A DNA stretch of 57,927 nucleotides, from NCBI GenBank assembly GCA_902528215.1, contig CABZRR010000006.1:1-57927 (forward strand). Reading direction: 5' to 3'. The translations under genes and the position numbers were made by a program. The stretch is from an uncultured SAR86 cluster bacterium. Its GTDB lineage: Bacteria > Pseudomonadota > Gammaproteobacteria > Magnimaribacterales > D2472. Each line of letters opens with the position of its first letter. Position 1 is the first letter of the stretch. Shown here in pieces: positions 33,323 to 40,745 of the stretch. The notes under the pieces were generated by a model. It saw only the letters and a program-made list of their open reading frames with translations, did no database searches and was not told the DNA's origin.

Positions 33323-33348
33323 AAAAAGCCTGCTTATGCAGGCTTTTT
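33323..33348. terminator. Bidirectional Rho-independent terminator
   Basis: A perfect 11-base stem AAAAAGCCTGC / GCAGGCTTTTT with a TTAT loop. A's precede and T's follow, so it can end transcription from both the exported-protein gene (stop 33309, plus) and the membrane-protein gene (stop 33361, minus). Confidence 0.92.
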
Positions 33349-33360
33349 AATTTCTTTTTG

Positions 33361-33750
33361 TTAGCGTTTAATCCATGTTATTGCTAATTGAAAGACGACA
33401 ATAACTACATTTAATGCTGTAGATATAAACCCACCCGGGATAAATCCAGATTCAACTCTCTCAATTAGATCTGTACCTCTTGATGAGATTTCTGATAATT
33501 CAGCCATCATTTCAGCAGCACCGCTAATTATTGCTCCCCCTATTTGAGCAGTATTATAGAACATTAGTCCAACAATAAGATAAAAAGCAGTTGAAAAGAT
33601 TTTTGCCATGATTGGTGTTTCTGGATCAGCTGCAATTGCCGCTGCGAATCTAAAACCTAGCCATGAAAGCAATACCATAGCAACCATAAACATTGCATTT
33701 GATATAAAGCCCAAATACATTAAATTCCATATTTCATATTCCGTATTCAT
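33361..33750 (-). CDS. Small membrane protein of unknown function
   Basis: A 129-residue protein I do not recognise. It has three predicted membrane segments: about residues 12-40 (FISNAMFMVAMVLLSWLGF), 48-72 (FSTAFYLIVGLMFYNTA) and 103-126 (TALNVVIVVFQLAITW). A polar loop at 77-100 contains EMMAELSEISSRGTD. The start ATG has GGAGA at a good distance, and a Fur box lies 67 bases upstream in the divergent region, so iron may affect it. The TTGCTT near the Fur box could be its -35. It shares a bidirectional terminator with the gene facing it. Confidence 0.6.
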   Translation of the reverse strand: MNTEYEIWNLMYLGFISNAMFMVAMVLLSWLGFRFAAAIAADPETPIMAKIFSTAFYLIVGLMFYNTAQIGGAIISGAAEMMAELSEISSRGTDLIERVESGFIPGGFISTALNVVIVVFQLAITWIKR

Positions 33751-33816
33751 TATTTTTCTCCGAATTTATACCCTTTAATTAAGATACGTATAAATAATAT
33801 ACTAATATTCAAGCAA

Positions 33817-33831
33817 TGAGAATGATTCTCA
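33817..33831. promoter_or_regulatory. Fur box (7-1-7 perfect palindrome)
   Basis: TGAGAATGATTCTCA is a perfect 7-1-7 inverted repeat that differs from the consensus TGATAATNATTATCA at one symmetric pair. It lies 57 bases before the GTG start of the TPR lipoprotein operon and 67 bases before the divergent membrane-protein start. It is a strong candidate for iron-responsive repression of both. Confidence 0.8.
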
Positions 33832-33874
33832 ATAATGCAAATTAATGCAACAATTAGCTTAATAAATTTATTTC

Positions 33875-33880
33875 AGGAGG
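33875..33880 (+). promoter_or_regulatory. Strong Shine-Dalgarno that fixes the TPR lipoprotein start
   Basis: AGGAGG followed by 8 bases and then GTG at 33889. It shows that the protein starts at GTG, right before the lipoprotein signal peptide, and not at the ATG at 33835, which lies next to the Fur box. Confidence 0.85.
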
Positions 33881-33888
33881 TTACTAGA

Positions 33889-35556
33889 GTGGATAATATT
33901 AAATCTTTATTTTTATTTTTTTTAATACTTTTTGCCTCAGCATGTAGCAATAATTCTGATCACCAATTAACAGGTAAAGCTGGTGCTCCACTCCTAAAAG
34001 GATTAGGAGATCATACTCATCAAATTTCATCGAATGTTGATGGAGTGCAAAAATATTTTGATCAGGGATTGATTATGGCATTTGCATTTAATCATGCTGA
34101 ATCTATAAGGAGTTTCAAAGCAGCACAGAACTTAGATCCAAATTGCGCAATGTGTTATTGGGGTGAGGCATTAGCATTGGGTCCAAATATAAATGTGAAT
34201 AGTGATGGAAAAGTTATCATGGCTCCTGAAAACAGAATTGCAGCATTTAAGGCAATTAATAAAGCTATTGCTCTATCTGGAACAGTTTCTGAAAAAGAGC
34301 AGGCATACATATCAGCTTTATCATCCAGGTATGACGGAAATCCAGAATCAGATCGAGATCCATTAGATATCGCCTATGCTAATGCAATGGAAAAATTATC
34401 AATGAAGTTTCCAGATGATAATGATGCAGCATCATTGTTTGCTGAAGCTTTGATGAATACAATGCCTTGGAATTACTGGGCTGAAGATGGTGATCCAAAA
34501 CCAAATACAATTAAAGTCATTGATAGCCTTGAGAATGTATTAGCAAAAAATCCAAATCATCCTCTTGCTATACATTTATATATTCATGCGGTGGAGGCTT
34601 CTTCAAATCCAGGTAGGGCTGAAGACCCTGCTGATCGGTTAGGAAAACTAGTTCCTGGGGCAGGGCATCTTGTTCATATGCCAGCACATATTTATTGGCG
34701 TATAGGAAGGTATCATGATGCATCACTTGTAAACATTGAAGCTGCAAAAGTTGATGAGGATTATATAGCTCAATGTAATGCTCAAGGTTTTTATCCTGCT
34801 TTGTACTATCCTCATAATATTCATTTTTTATGGGCTGCATCTACTATGGAAGGTCGAAGTGAACTTTCAATAGAATCAGCATTGAAAGTTTCTAAATATG
34901 TTCGCATAGAGCAAATCAAACAAATTCCATTTTTAGAATTCTTTCATACTATTCCGCTACTTTCTTATGTAAGATTTGCTAAGTGGGATGAAATTATGGC
35001 ATATGAGAAACCGATAGATGAATTCAAGTTTTCTTTAGGTTTATATCACTATGCCCGAAGTATTGCTTTCGCATCAACAGGTAATACTGAGCAAGCCATT
35101 ACAGAACAAGAAAAAATATTACCACTTAAGGATGCTCCAGAAATTAAAGCAATCATAAGAGCTGGCCAACCATCGGATAAGTTACTTGAAATTGCAAATT
35201 ATCTTGCGATGGGTCAAATTGAATTGGCTAATATGAATTTAGATGCATCAATAATGCATTTTAAGATGGCTGTAGAAACGCAAGATGCTCTTCCATATAG
35301 AGAGCCAGAATTTTGGTACTACCCAACAAGACAGTCATTAGGACATGCATTGTTTCTAAACAAAGATTTTGAAGAAGCAGTAAGTGTTTTTAACCAAGAT
35401 TTAAAAGATTATCCTCGGAATGGTTGGTCATATTATGGACTCTATAAAGCTTATAAAGCACTAAATAAGGCTGAATTATCTAATGAGGCATTAGTAAAAC
35501 ATCAAGAAATTTGGCAGATGTCAGATGTTGAACTTAAATCATCTATAATTTATTAA
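33889..35556 (+). CDS. TPR-repeat lipoprotein with Cys/His motifs
   Basis: A 555-residue protein from GTG 33889. Signal peptide ends in the lipobox ASAC, so C19 would be lipid-modified. The mature part carries TPR-like helical pairs, for example FNHAESIRSFKAAQNLDP and a late SVFNQDLKDYPRNGWSYYGLY. Notable are the C86xxC89 (PNCAMCYWGE), a His-rich block (NHPLAIHLYIHAVEAS) and GHLVHMPAHIYWRIGRYH, at about residues 224-276, which could bind metal. Operon with the next two genes (gaps of 2 and 4 bases), under a Fur box. I recognise the fold only; function unknown, perhaps a metal-related surface protein. Confidence 0.78.
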   Translation: MDNIKSLFLFFLILFASACSNNSDHQLTGKAGAPLLKGLGDHTHQISSNVDGVQKYFDQGLIMAFAFNHAESIRSFKAAQNLDPNCAMCYWGEALALGPNINVNSDGKVIMAPENRIAAFKAINKAIALSGTVSEKEQAYISALSSRYDGNPESDRDPLDIAYANAMEKLSMKFPDDNDAASLFAEALMNTMPWNYWAEDGDPKPNTIKVIDSLENVLAKNPNHPLAIHLYIHAVEASSNPGRAEDPADRLGKLVPGAGHLVHMPAHIYWRIGRYHDASLVNIEAAKVDEDYIAQCNAQGFYPALYYPHNIHFLWAASTMEGRSELSIESALKVSKYVRIEQIKQIPFLEFFHTIPLLSYVRFAKWDEIMAYEKPIDEFKFSLGLYHYARSIAFASTGNTEQAITEQEKILPLKDAPEIKAIIRAGQPSDKLLEIANYLAMGQIELANMNLDASIMHFKMAVETQDALPYREPEFWYYPTRQSLGHALFLNKDFEEAVSVFNQDLKDYPRNGWSYYGLYKAYKALNKAELSNEALVKHQEIWQMSDVELKSSIIY

Positions 35557-35558
35557 TC

Positions 35559-36575
35559 ATGTCAAAATTTTTTTTATTAGTATTCTTTTTTTACTTATCA
35601 AGCCTGTATTCAGCAGACCTTTCTTCACAAAGAGGAATGACAAATATCTTAGGTCCTGAAACTTGGTCAAGATGCTCAGATCTAATATCTAACCCTAAAT
35701 CACGTAGTTATGAGTTGTCATACTTAAGAACTAAATCAATGCCTTTGTCGCCATTTGCAGGTGAATATAAGCCAAAATTTTTACCTGCATCTGCAATGCC
35801 AAACACAGTTCAAATATTTACCATGGATGTCCTTAACGAGGATGTTAATGACGGAAATCAAGGAACTCAAATGGATGCATTAGGCCACTTTGGTCATTTA
35901 GATGAGCCTTGGGATGGTGAAACTGAACTGGATATATCGAATGTAACTTTTTTTGGAGGATTAAAAGGCGATGTTGTTAAGCCCTCTAAGGAATCTCCAT
36001 TACTTAAGCTTGGAATAGAGACTGTACCTCCAATTATTACAACTGCAATACTTATCGATGTAAAAAAATATGCATATAACGGAAAATCTATGTCAGCAGG
36101 AGAATATGTATCAATTAATGACATCAATAAGTCGATTGAATCATCATCTTTAAAATCAAGAGGTATATTGCCAGGAGACGTTGTATTGATCTATACAGGC
36201 TGGAGTGATAATTATCAGGATCCTGATGAATTAAAACTATATTATTCAATGGCTCCAGGCATTTCATACAGATTAGCTGAATATCTGGCTTCAAAAAAAG
36301 TCGTTGCTGTTGGATTAGATACTCCTTTTGTTGATGCAGTAGCTGATCCAAATAACCCAATTCCAGCTCCTGAAGGTACTCCCGAAAATATGGTATTTCC
36401 AGTACATCATTATTTCTTAACTCAGGCTGGTGTTCATACACTTGAAAATTTTAATCTTAAAAAATTATCAAATGATTCAGTAGAGCTCTCTTGTGTAATG
36501 ATATTACCTTTAATGGTTAAAGGTAGTGCAGCATCTTCAATCAGACCTGTTGCTATAGGCCCATCAACTTCATAA
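35559..36575 (+). CDS. Exported cyclase/kynurenine formamidase-like protein
   Basis: A 338-residue protein with a signal peptide (1-19, ending LYSA). It has the cyclase-family (PF04199-like) layout: NQGTQMDALGHFGH at residues 100-113, then GDVVLIYTGW and KVVAVGLDTPFVD. The metal motif HxGTHxDxxxH appears here as N100-x-G-T-Q104-x-D106-x-x-x-H110, so two of the usual histidines are N and Q; Q variants occur in some cyclase-family proteins. It would hydrolyse an amide or ester outside the cytoplasm. Middle gene of the Fur-associated operon, starting 2 bases after the TPR lipoprotein stop. Confidence 0.78.
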   Translation: MSKFFLLVFFFYLSSLYSADLSSQRGMTNILGPETWSRCSDLISNPKSRSYELSYLRTKSMPLSPFAGEYKPKFLPASAMPNTVQIFTMDVLNEDVNDGNQGTQMDALGHFGHLDEPWDGETELDISNVTFFGGLKGDVVKPSKESPLLKLGIETVPPIITTAILIDVKKYAYNGKSMSAGEYVSINDINKSIESSSLKSRGILPGDVVLIYTGWSDNYQDPDELKLYYSMAPGISYRLAEYLASKKVVAVGLDTPFVDAVADPNNPIPAPEGTPENMVFPVHHYFLTQAGVHTLENFNLKKLSNDSVELSCVMILPLMVKGSAASSIRPVAIGPSTS

Positions 36576-36579
36576 ATTT

Positions 36580-37524
36580 ATGAGGAGAATAAATCTATTC
36601 TTAGTATTATTTTGTATTAATTTAAATGCATCTTATGAAATAACAGTACTAGCAACAAATATATCTAACTATGGTGGATTCGGAGAATGGAGTTTTTCAG
36701 CCTTATATGAAAGTGAAACTGAATCTGTGTTATTTGATACTGGATTTCATGAGGATACTGTTTTACATAATGCTAAAATTCTTGGAAAAGATCTATCAAA
36801 AGTTGAAAAGGTGATATTAAGTCATTTTCACAGCGATCATACAGGAGGCCTTCTCAAATTAAGAAAAACATACAAGGAACTTAACAGTAAAGCTTTTACT
36901 AAGGTTTATGTTGCAAGAGGCTTTTTTAATCAAAGATTTGCTCCAGATGGTTCAAAGGTCGGTCCGGGAAATTATGCTGATTCAAGTAAATGGAAAAAAG
37001 ACGCTGAAAATTTAGGCATTAATTTCATAATTCTAGATAGTCATTATGAAGTTTCAAAGAATATATTTGCAACGGGAACTGTTGAAAGGACTGTAGAGAA
37101 ATACAATGGGCCCGAGGGTTTAGTTGTAAAGGATATTAAATCAAATAAATTTGTTCCAGATATAATTTTAGATGACCAGTCAGCAGGCATGTTAACTGAA
37201 AATGGATGGGTAATGATGTCAGGCTGTGGACATTCGGGGATTATTAACACAGCAAAAAAACTCCAGTCTATTAACAATATACCTGTATACGGTGCCATAG
37301 GCGGATTTCACTTATTTAAAGCATCAGATCAACTTATAGATAAAACTGCTAATTGGCTAAAAAATCAGGGAATGACAAAATTTATGGGCGGACACTGTAC
37401 AGGCATATATGCTGCCGAAAGAGTCGCTGATATTATTGGTATATCAAGAGAAAATCTATCCCATACAGCTATTGGAAGCGTGTTAACAAAAGATTTAGTG
37501 ATTCAAAGAAGCTCTGTAGAGTAA
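36580..37524 (+). CDS. Exported MBL-fold hydrolase
   Basis: A 314-residue metallo-beta-lactamase-fold protein with an N-terminal signal peptide (1-18). The active site H82-x-H84-x-D86-H87 is intact in SHFHSDHTGG. MSGCGHSGIINT, AIGGFHLF and MGGHCTG match the COG1237 group, which includes enzymes acting on methanopterin-like or phosphodiester substrates. The exported form suggests a periplasmic substrate. It is the third gene of the Fur-associated operon, 4 bases after the cyclase-like gene. The 3' end converges on a TPR gene 5 bases away. Exact substrate not assigned. Confidence 0.82.
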   Translation: MRRINLFLVLFCINLNASYEITVLATNISNYGGFGEWSFSALYESETESVLFDTGFHEDTVLHNAKILGKDLSKVEKVILSHFHSDHTGGLLKLRKTYKELNSKAFTKVYVARGFFNQRFAPDGSKVGPGNYADSSKWKKDAENLGINFIILDSHYEVSKNIFATGTVERTVEKYNGPEGLVVKDIKSNKFVPDIILDDQSAGMLTENGWVMMSGCGHSGIINTAKKLQSINNIPVYGAIGGFHLFKASDQLIDKTANWLKNQGMTKFMGGHCTGIYAAERVADIIGISRENLSHTAIGSVLTKDLVIQRSSVE

Positions 37525-37529
37525 TTTTT

Positions 37530-37976
37530 TTAGGAGGTACTTGCCTTGATAAGTGATTTTTTAAGTTCTTCATACTCAAAACACTGGCTCGAGCAAAGAT
37601 TTTCTAATATAACAAGATTTTTTTTTGCAAGCTCAACTCTTCCAGTCTTAATGAAAAGTTCTCCCTGATACTCAAGAGCAGATTTGTTTTCAGGATCAAG
37701 CTCAAGCGATGTTTTGTAATACTTTTCCGCTAAATCATACTTACCAAGCTTTCTTTTTGTAAAAGCGTAAAGATTCCATCCATCTGAATCATTTGGTTTT
37801 GATTTTGTATATGCTTTTAATACCTTATCTGCTTTTCTATAATTTTCATTATCAAGATGTTTAATTGCTCTTTTATATAGAGTAGTTGCATCAAGCTTGT
37901 TGTACTTAACTGCTTCTGATGGCAAAGCTAATAGACAAAGTAAAGGCAAGTATTTTATTTTAGTTATATTTTTCAT
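37530..37976 (-). CDS. Small exported TPR protein
   Basis: A 148-residue protein with a signal peptide (MKNITKIKYLPLLCLLALPSEA). The rest is two or three TPR repeats: LYKRAIKHLDNENYRKADKVL, NLYAFTKRKLGKYDLAEKYYK and ALEYQGELFIKTGRVELAKK. A C-x-x-x-C pair (CSSQC) sits near residues 127-131 and could form a disulfide. It is likely a periplasmic scaffold. It is divergent from an exported protein gene at 38116, with a palindromic element between them. No specific role can be given. Confidence 0.75.
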   Translation of the reverse strand: MKNITKIKYLPLLCLLALPSEAVKYNKLDATTLYKRAIKHLDNENYRKADKVLKAYTKSKPNDSDGWNLYAFTKRKLGKYDLAEKYYKTSLELDPENKSALEYQGELFIKTGRVELAKKNLVILENLCSSQCFEYEELKKSLIKASTS

Positions 37977-38067
37977 TATTTATTTTTTTATATGTAACAT
38001 TAATTAAATTTATAATTAATCTTAAAAGAGAAATTACTGAAAGAATATTACAACATTTTAAACAATA

Positions 38068-38087
38068 TTTAACTTATGTAAGTTAAA
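38068..38087. promoter_or_regulatory. Inverted repeat, candidate operator
   Basis: TTTAACTTATGTAAGTTAAA, 9-base perfect arms around TG. It sits in the 139-base divergent region, 28 bases upstream of the exported protein gene at 38116 and about 90 bases from the TPR gene start. Size and symmetry suit a dimeric repressor. No regulator is nearby. Confidence 0.5.
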
Positions 38088-38115
38088 ATTTTTAATATAT
38101 ACAGAGGATAAGTCT

Positions 38116-38658
38116 ATGAAATTTATAAATATAATTTTTGCGTTAACTTTAGTATCTTCATTTTCTCTTCAATCTGCTGAAGAAACTTTTGTTGGTGATG
38201 TAAGCATGGGAGAAGTAACCCATAGTTCTGCATTTAATTACATTAAAAACAATATGCTAGGAAAATGGAAAGGTGAACTTACTCAAGAATCAGGAAATGT
38301 TATAAGTGCATCTTACCATTTCAAGCTAGTTTCAAATGGAAATACTATAAGAGAAGAGCTTGTAGAGGATGGTGTGGAGATGTTTACAACATATTCAGAT
38401 AAAAATGGAGAGCTTGTAATCAAGCATTACTGTGCATTAGGCACACAACCAATGTTTACTGTTGATGAACTTTCAGACGACTCAATAGTATTTAAGTCTG
38501 ATCCATCTACTGGTTATCATAGTGAGCACCATAATTTTGTTAAATCTATATCTTGGTCATTTGATTCAGATAAAAAAGAAACACTTATTATGCGAAACAG
38601 TGTTTTTATTGATGGTGAATTACAAAATAACAAGGCAGTTATAAATAAAGTTTATTAA
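38116..38658 (+). CDS. Exported protein of unknown function, possible lipocalin/DUF1579-like
   Basis: A 180-residue protein with a signal peptide (1-20, ending LQSA). The mature part is beta-rich: MLGKWKGELTQESGN, TIREELVEDGVEMFTTYS, and HYCALGTQPMF. The GKWKGE start resembles small lipid- or ligand-binding barrel families, but the match is loose. AGAGGA lies a few bases before the ATG and a terminator follows. I do not recognise a confident family. Single-gene transcription unit with a palindromic site upstream. Confidence 0.6.
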   Translation: MKFINIIFALTLVSSFSLQSAEETFVGDVSMGEVTHSSAFNYIKNNMLGKWKGELTQESGNVISASYHFKLVSNGNTIREELVEDGVEMFTTYSDKNGELVIKHYCALGTQPMFTVDELSDDSIVFKSDPSTGYHSEHHNFVKSISWSFDSDKKETLIMRNSVFIDGELQNNKAVINKVY

Positions 38659-38677
38659 AATAAACTGCATTCAAAGG

Positions 38678-38700
38678 AGCCCGCATAAGCGGGTTTCATT
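38678..38700 (+). terminator. Rho-independent terminator
   Basis: AGCCCGC / GCGGGTT stem with an ATAA loop, followed by TTTCATTATTTT. It lies 20 bases after the stop of the exported protein gene. The stem is GC-rich but the T run is interrupted. Confidence 0.75.
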
Positions 38701-38723
38701 ATTTTGAAAGATGTACTTTATTT

Positions 38724-38978
38724 ATGAATAAAGATTATTGGCGATCAAACCTCAAGATTGTTTCTATTTTACTTTTTATTTGGTTCCTTGTTTCATTTGG
38801 TTTTGGAATTATATGGTCTGATTTTTTAGATCAATTTCAAATAGGTGGTTTTAAGCTTGGGTTTTGGTTTGCTAAACAAGGCAGCATTTATTTTTTTGTT
38901 TTATTAATTTTTATATACATTTATCTGATGAATAAATTAGATAAAAAATATGAAGATAAGTCTGGTAAAGATAACTAA
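38724..38978 (+). CDS. DUF4212 symporter small subunit
   Basis: An 84-residue membrane protein with two helices, about residues 12-32 (VSILLFIWFLVSFGFGIIW) and 50-70 (GSIYFFVLLIFIYIYLM). YWRSNLKIVSILL at the start and FWFAKQGSIYFFVLLI are characteristic of DUF4212 proteins, the small partner of sodium/solute symporters. It lies 5 bases before the large symporter gene. Its likely role is assembly or activity of that transporter, as in the paired arrangement seen across marine bacteria. Confidence 0.88.
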   Translation: MNKDYWRSNLKIVSILLFIWFLVSFGFGIIWSDFLDQFQIGGFKLGFWFAKQGSIYFFVLLIFIYIYLMNKLDKKYEDKSGKDN

Positions 38979-38983
38979 CTCAA

Positions 38984-40732
38984 ATGGATGCGCAGTTACT
39001 TACTTATATTTTTGTTGGTTCTTCTTTCGCTTTATATATTGGAATAGCTATATCGTCACGCGCATCATCAACTAATGATTTTTACATAGCAGGGAAGGGT
39101 GTTCATCCTATTGCCAATGGTATGGCAACTGCTGCAGATTGGATGTCAGCAGCCTCTTTTATTTCAATGGCAGGCCTTATAGCGTTTCTAGGTAAAGATG
39201 GATCTGTATATCTAATGGGCTGGACTGGTGGATACGTTCTATTAGCACTATTACTTGCTCCATACTTAAGAAAATTTGGTCAGTACACTGTTCCTGATTT
39301 TATTGGTACAAGATACTACTCAAACTTAGCAAGATTAGTTGCTGTTTTATGCTTAATATTTATCTCATTTACCTATGTCGCTGGTCAAATGAGAGGAGTA
39401 GGCATTGTTTTTTCTAGATTCCTTGAAGTTGATATTAACTTAGGTGTCATTATTGGAATGTGTATAGTCTTTTTCTATGCAGTCCTTGGCGGTATGAAGG
39501 GCATTACTTATACACAAGTTGCCCAGTACTGCGTTTTAATTTTTGCTTACTTAGTTCCAGCTATTTTTATTTCTATCTTGATGACTGGTAATCCAATCCC
39601 ACAGTTTGGCTTTGGGGATACTCTTGTTAACACCGATACATATTTATTAGACAAATTAGATAAGGTTACTGGTGAACTTGGATTTAATGCATACACAGAA
39701 AATACTAAAACTAAAATTGATATTTTTTGTATTACAGCTGCATTGATGTTTGGAACAGCAGGTCTTCCTCATGTCATCGTCAGATTCTTTACTGTGCCAA
39801 AAGTTAGTGATGCAAGAAAATCTGCTGGTTACGCACTAATTTTTATAGCTATTTTGTATTCAACAGCTCCAGCTGTATCAGCTTTTGCCAGAATGAATTT
39901 TATTGATTCAGTTCAAGAGGTTAACTATCAAGAGGCTCCAGGTTGGTTTAAAAATTGGGAAAATATTGGTCTGATAGCTTGGAAAGATAAAAATGGTGAT
40001 GGCTTAATTCAATACTCTGCTGGTAATGCATTAAATGAAGTGAAGCCAAAATTTAATAATAATAAAGGTTCTTCTGGAGAGAGAGCTACAGATAATAAAC
40101 CAGATATGACTAATTCAAATGAAGTTTATATCGATAGAGATATTATGGTTTTAGCGAATCCTGAAATAGCTAAATTACCACCTTGGGTTATAGCTTTGGT
40201 TGCTGCTGGAGCTTTAGCTGCAGCATTATCAACTGCAGCAGGGTTATTACTAGTTATTTCAGCTTCAGTTTCTCATGATTTACTGAAAAAAACTTTTATG
40301 CCATCAATTACTGATAAACAAGAACTATTTTATGCTCGATGTTCTGCTGCAGTTGCTATATTTATAGCTGGGCTTTTTGGTATATATCCGCCAGGCTTTG
40401 TTGCACAAGTTGTGGCATTTGCTTTTGGTTTAGCCGCTGCAACAATTTTTCCTGCATTATTTATGGGTATATTTTATAAAAGGTTGAATAAAGAAGGAGC
40501 TATAGCTGGAATGCTTGCTGGGTTAGTTGTCACATCAATTTACATTATTAATTTTAAATTTATTAATACTAATTTAAATTCTTCAGAAAATTGGTTCTTC
40601 GGAATCTCTCCAGAGGGATTTGGCTTTATAGGAATGATAATCAACTTTATTGTTGCATTTAGTGTATGTTATTTCTTTAAAAAACCACCTGATAGTATTA
40701 ATCAAATGGTTGATAATTTAAGAAATCCATAA
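38984..40732 (+). CDS. Sodium:solute symporter, large subunit
   Basis: A 582-residue SSS-family transporter with about 13 membrane segments. FYIAGKGVHPIANGMATAADWMSAASFISMAG is the classic first part, followed by RYYSNLARLVAVLCL and GTAGLPHVIVRFFTVP. It contains a hydrophilic loop of about 80 residues (310-390) with DKNGDGLIQY, an EF-hand-like acidic motif, seen in some VC_2705-type members. Substrate is probably an organic acid such as acetate or lactate. It is paired with a DUF4212 gene, as usual for this subfamily. Direct substrate assignment is not possible. Confidence 0.9.
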   Translation: MDAQLLTYIFVGSSFALYIGIAISSRASSTNDFYIAGKGVHPIANGMATAADWMSAASFISMAGLIAFLGKDGSVYLMGWTGGYVLLALLLAPYLRKFGQYTVPDFIGTRYYSNLARLVAVLCLIFISFTYVAGQMRGVGIVFSRFLEVDINLGVIIGMCIVFFYAVLGGMKGITYTQVAQYCVLIFAYLVPAIFISILMTGNPIPQFGFGDTLVNTDTYLLDKLDKVTGELGFNAYTENTKTKIDIFCITAALMFGTAGLPHVIVRFFTVPKVSDARKSAGYALIFIAILYSTAPAVSAFARMNFIDSVQEVNYQEAPGWFKNWENIGLIAWKDKNGDGLIQYSAGNALNEVKPKFNNNKGSSGERATDNKPDMTNSNEVYIDRDIMVLANPEIAKLPPWVIALVAAGALAAALSTAAGLLLVISASVSHDLLKKTFMPSITDKQELFYARCSAAVAIFIAGLFGIYPPGFVAQVVAFAFGLAAATIFPALFMGIFYKRLNKEGAIAGMLAGLVVTSIYIINFKFINTNLNSSENWFFGISPEGFGFIGMIINFIVAFSVCYFFKKPPDSINQMVDNLRNP

Positions 40733-40745
40733 GGTTATTAAAAAA

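Noticed and set aside
33835-33888. ATG at 33835 as start of the TPR lipoprotein
   Set aside because: It would add 18 residues before the signal peptide and has no ribosome site; GTG 33889 has AGGAGG at 8 bases.
36124-36441. Open frame antisense to the cyclase-like gene
   Set aside because: Gln/Leu-rich, typical of the reverse strand of an AT-rich gene; no start signal.
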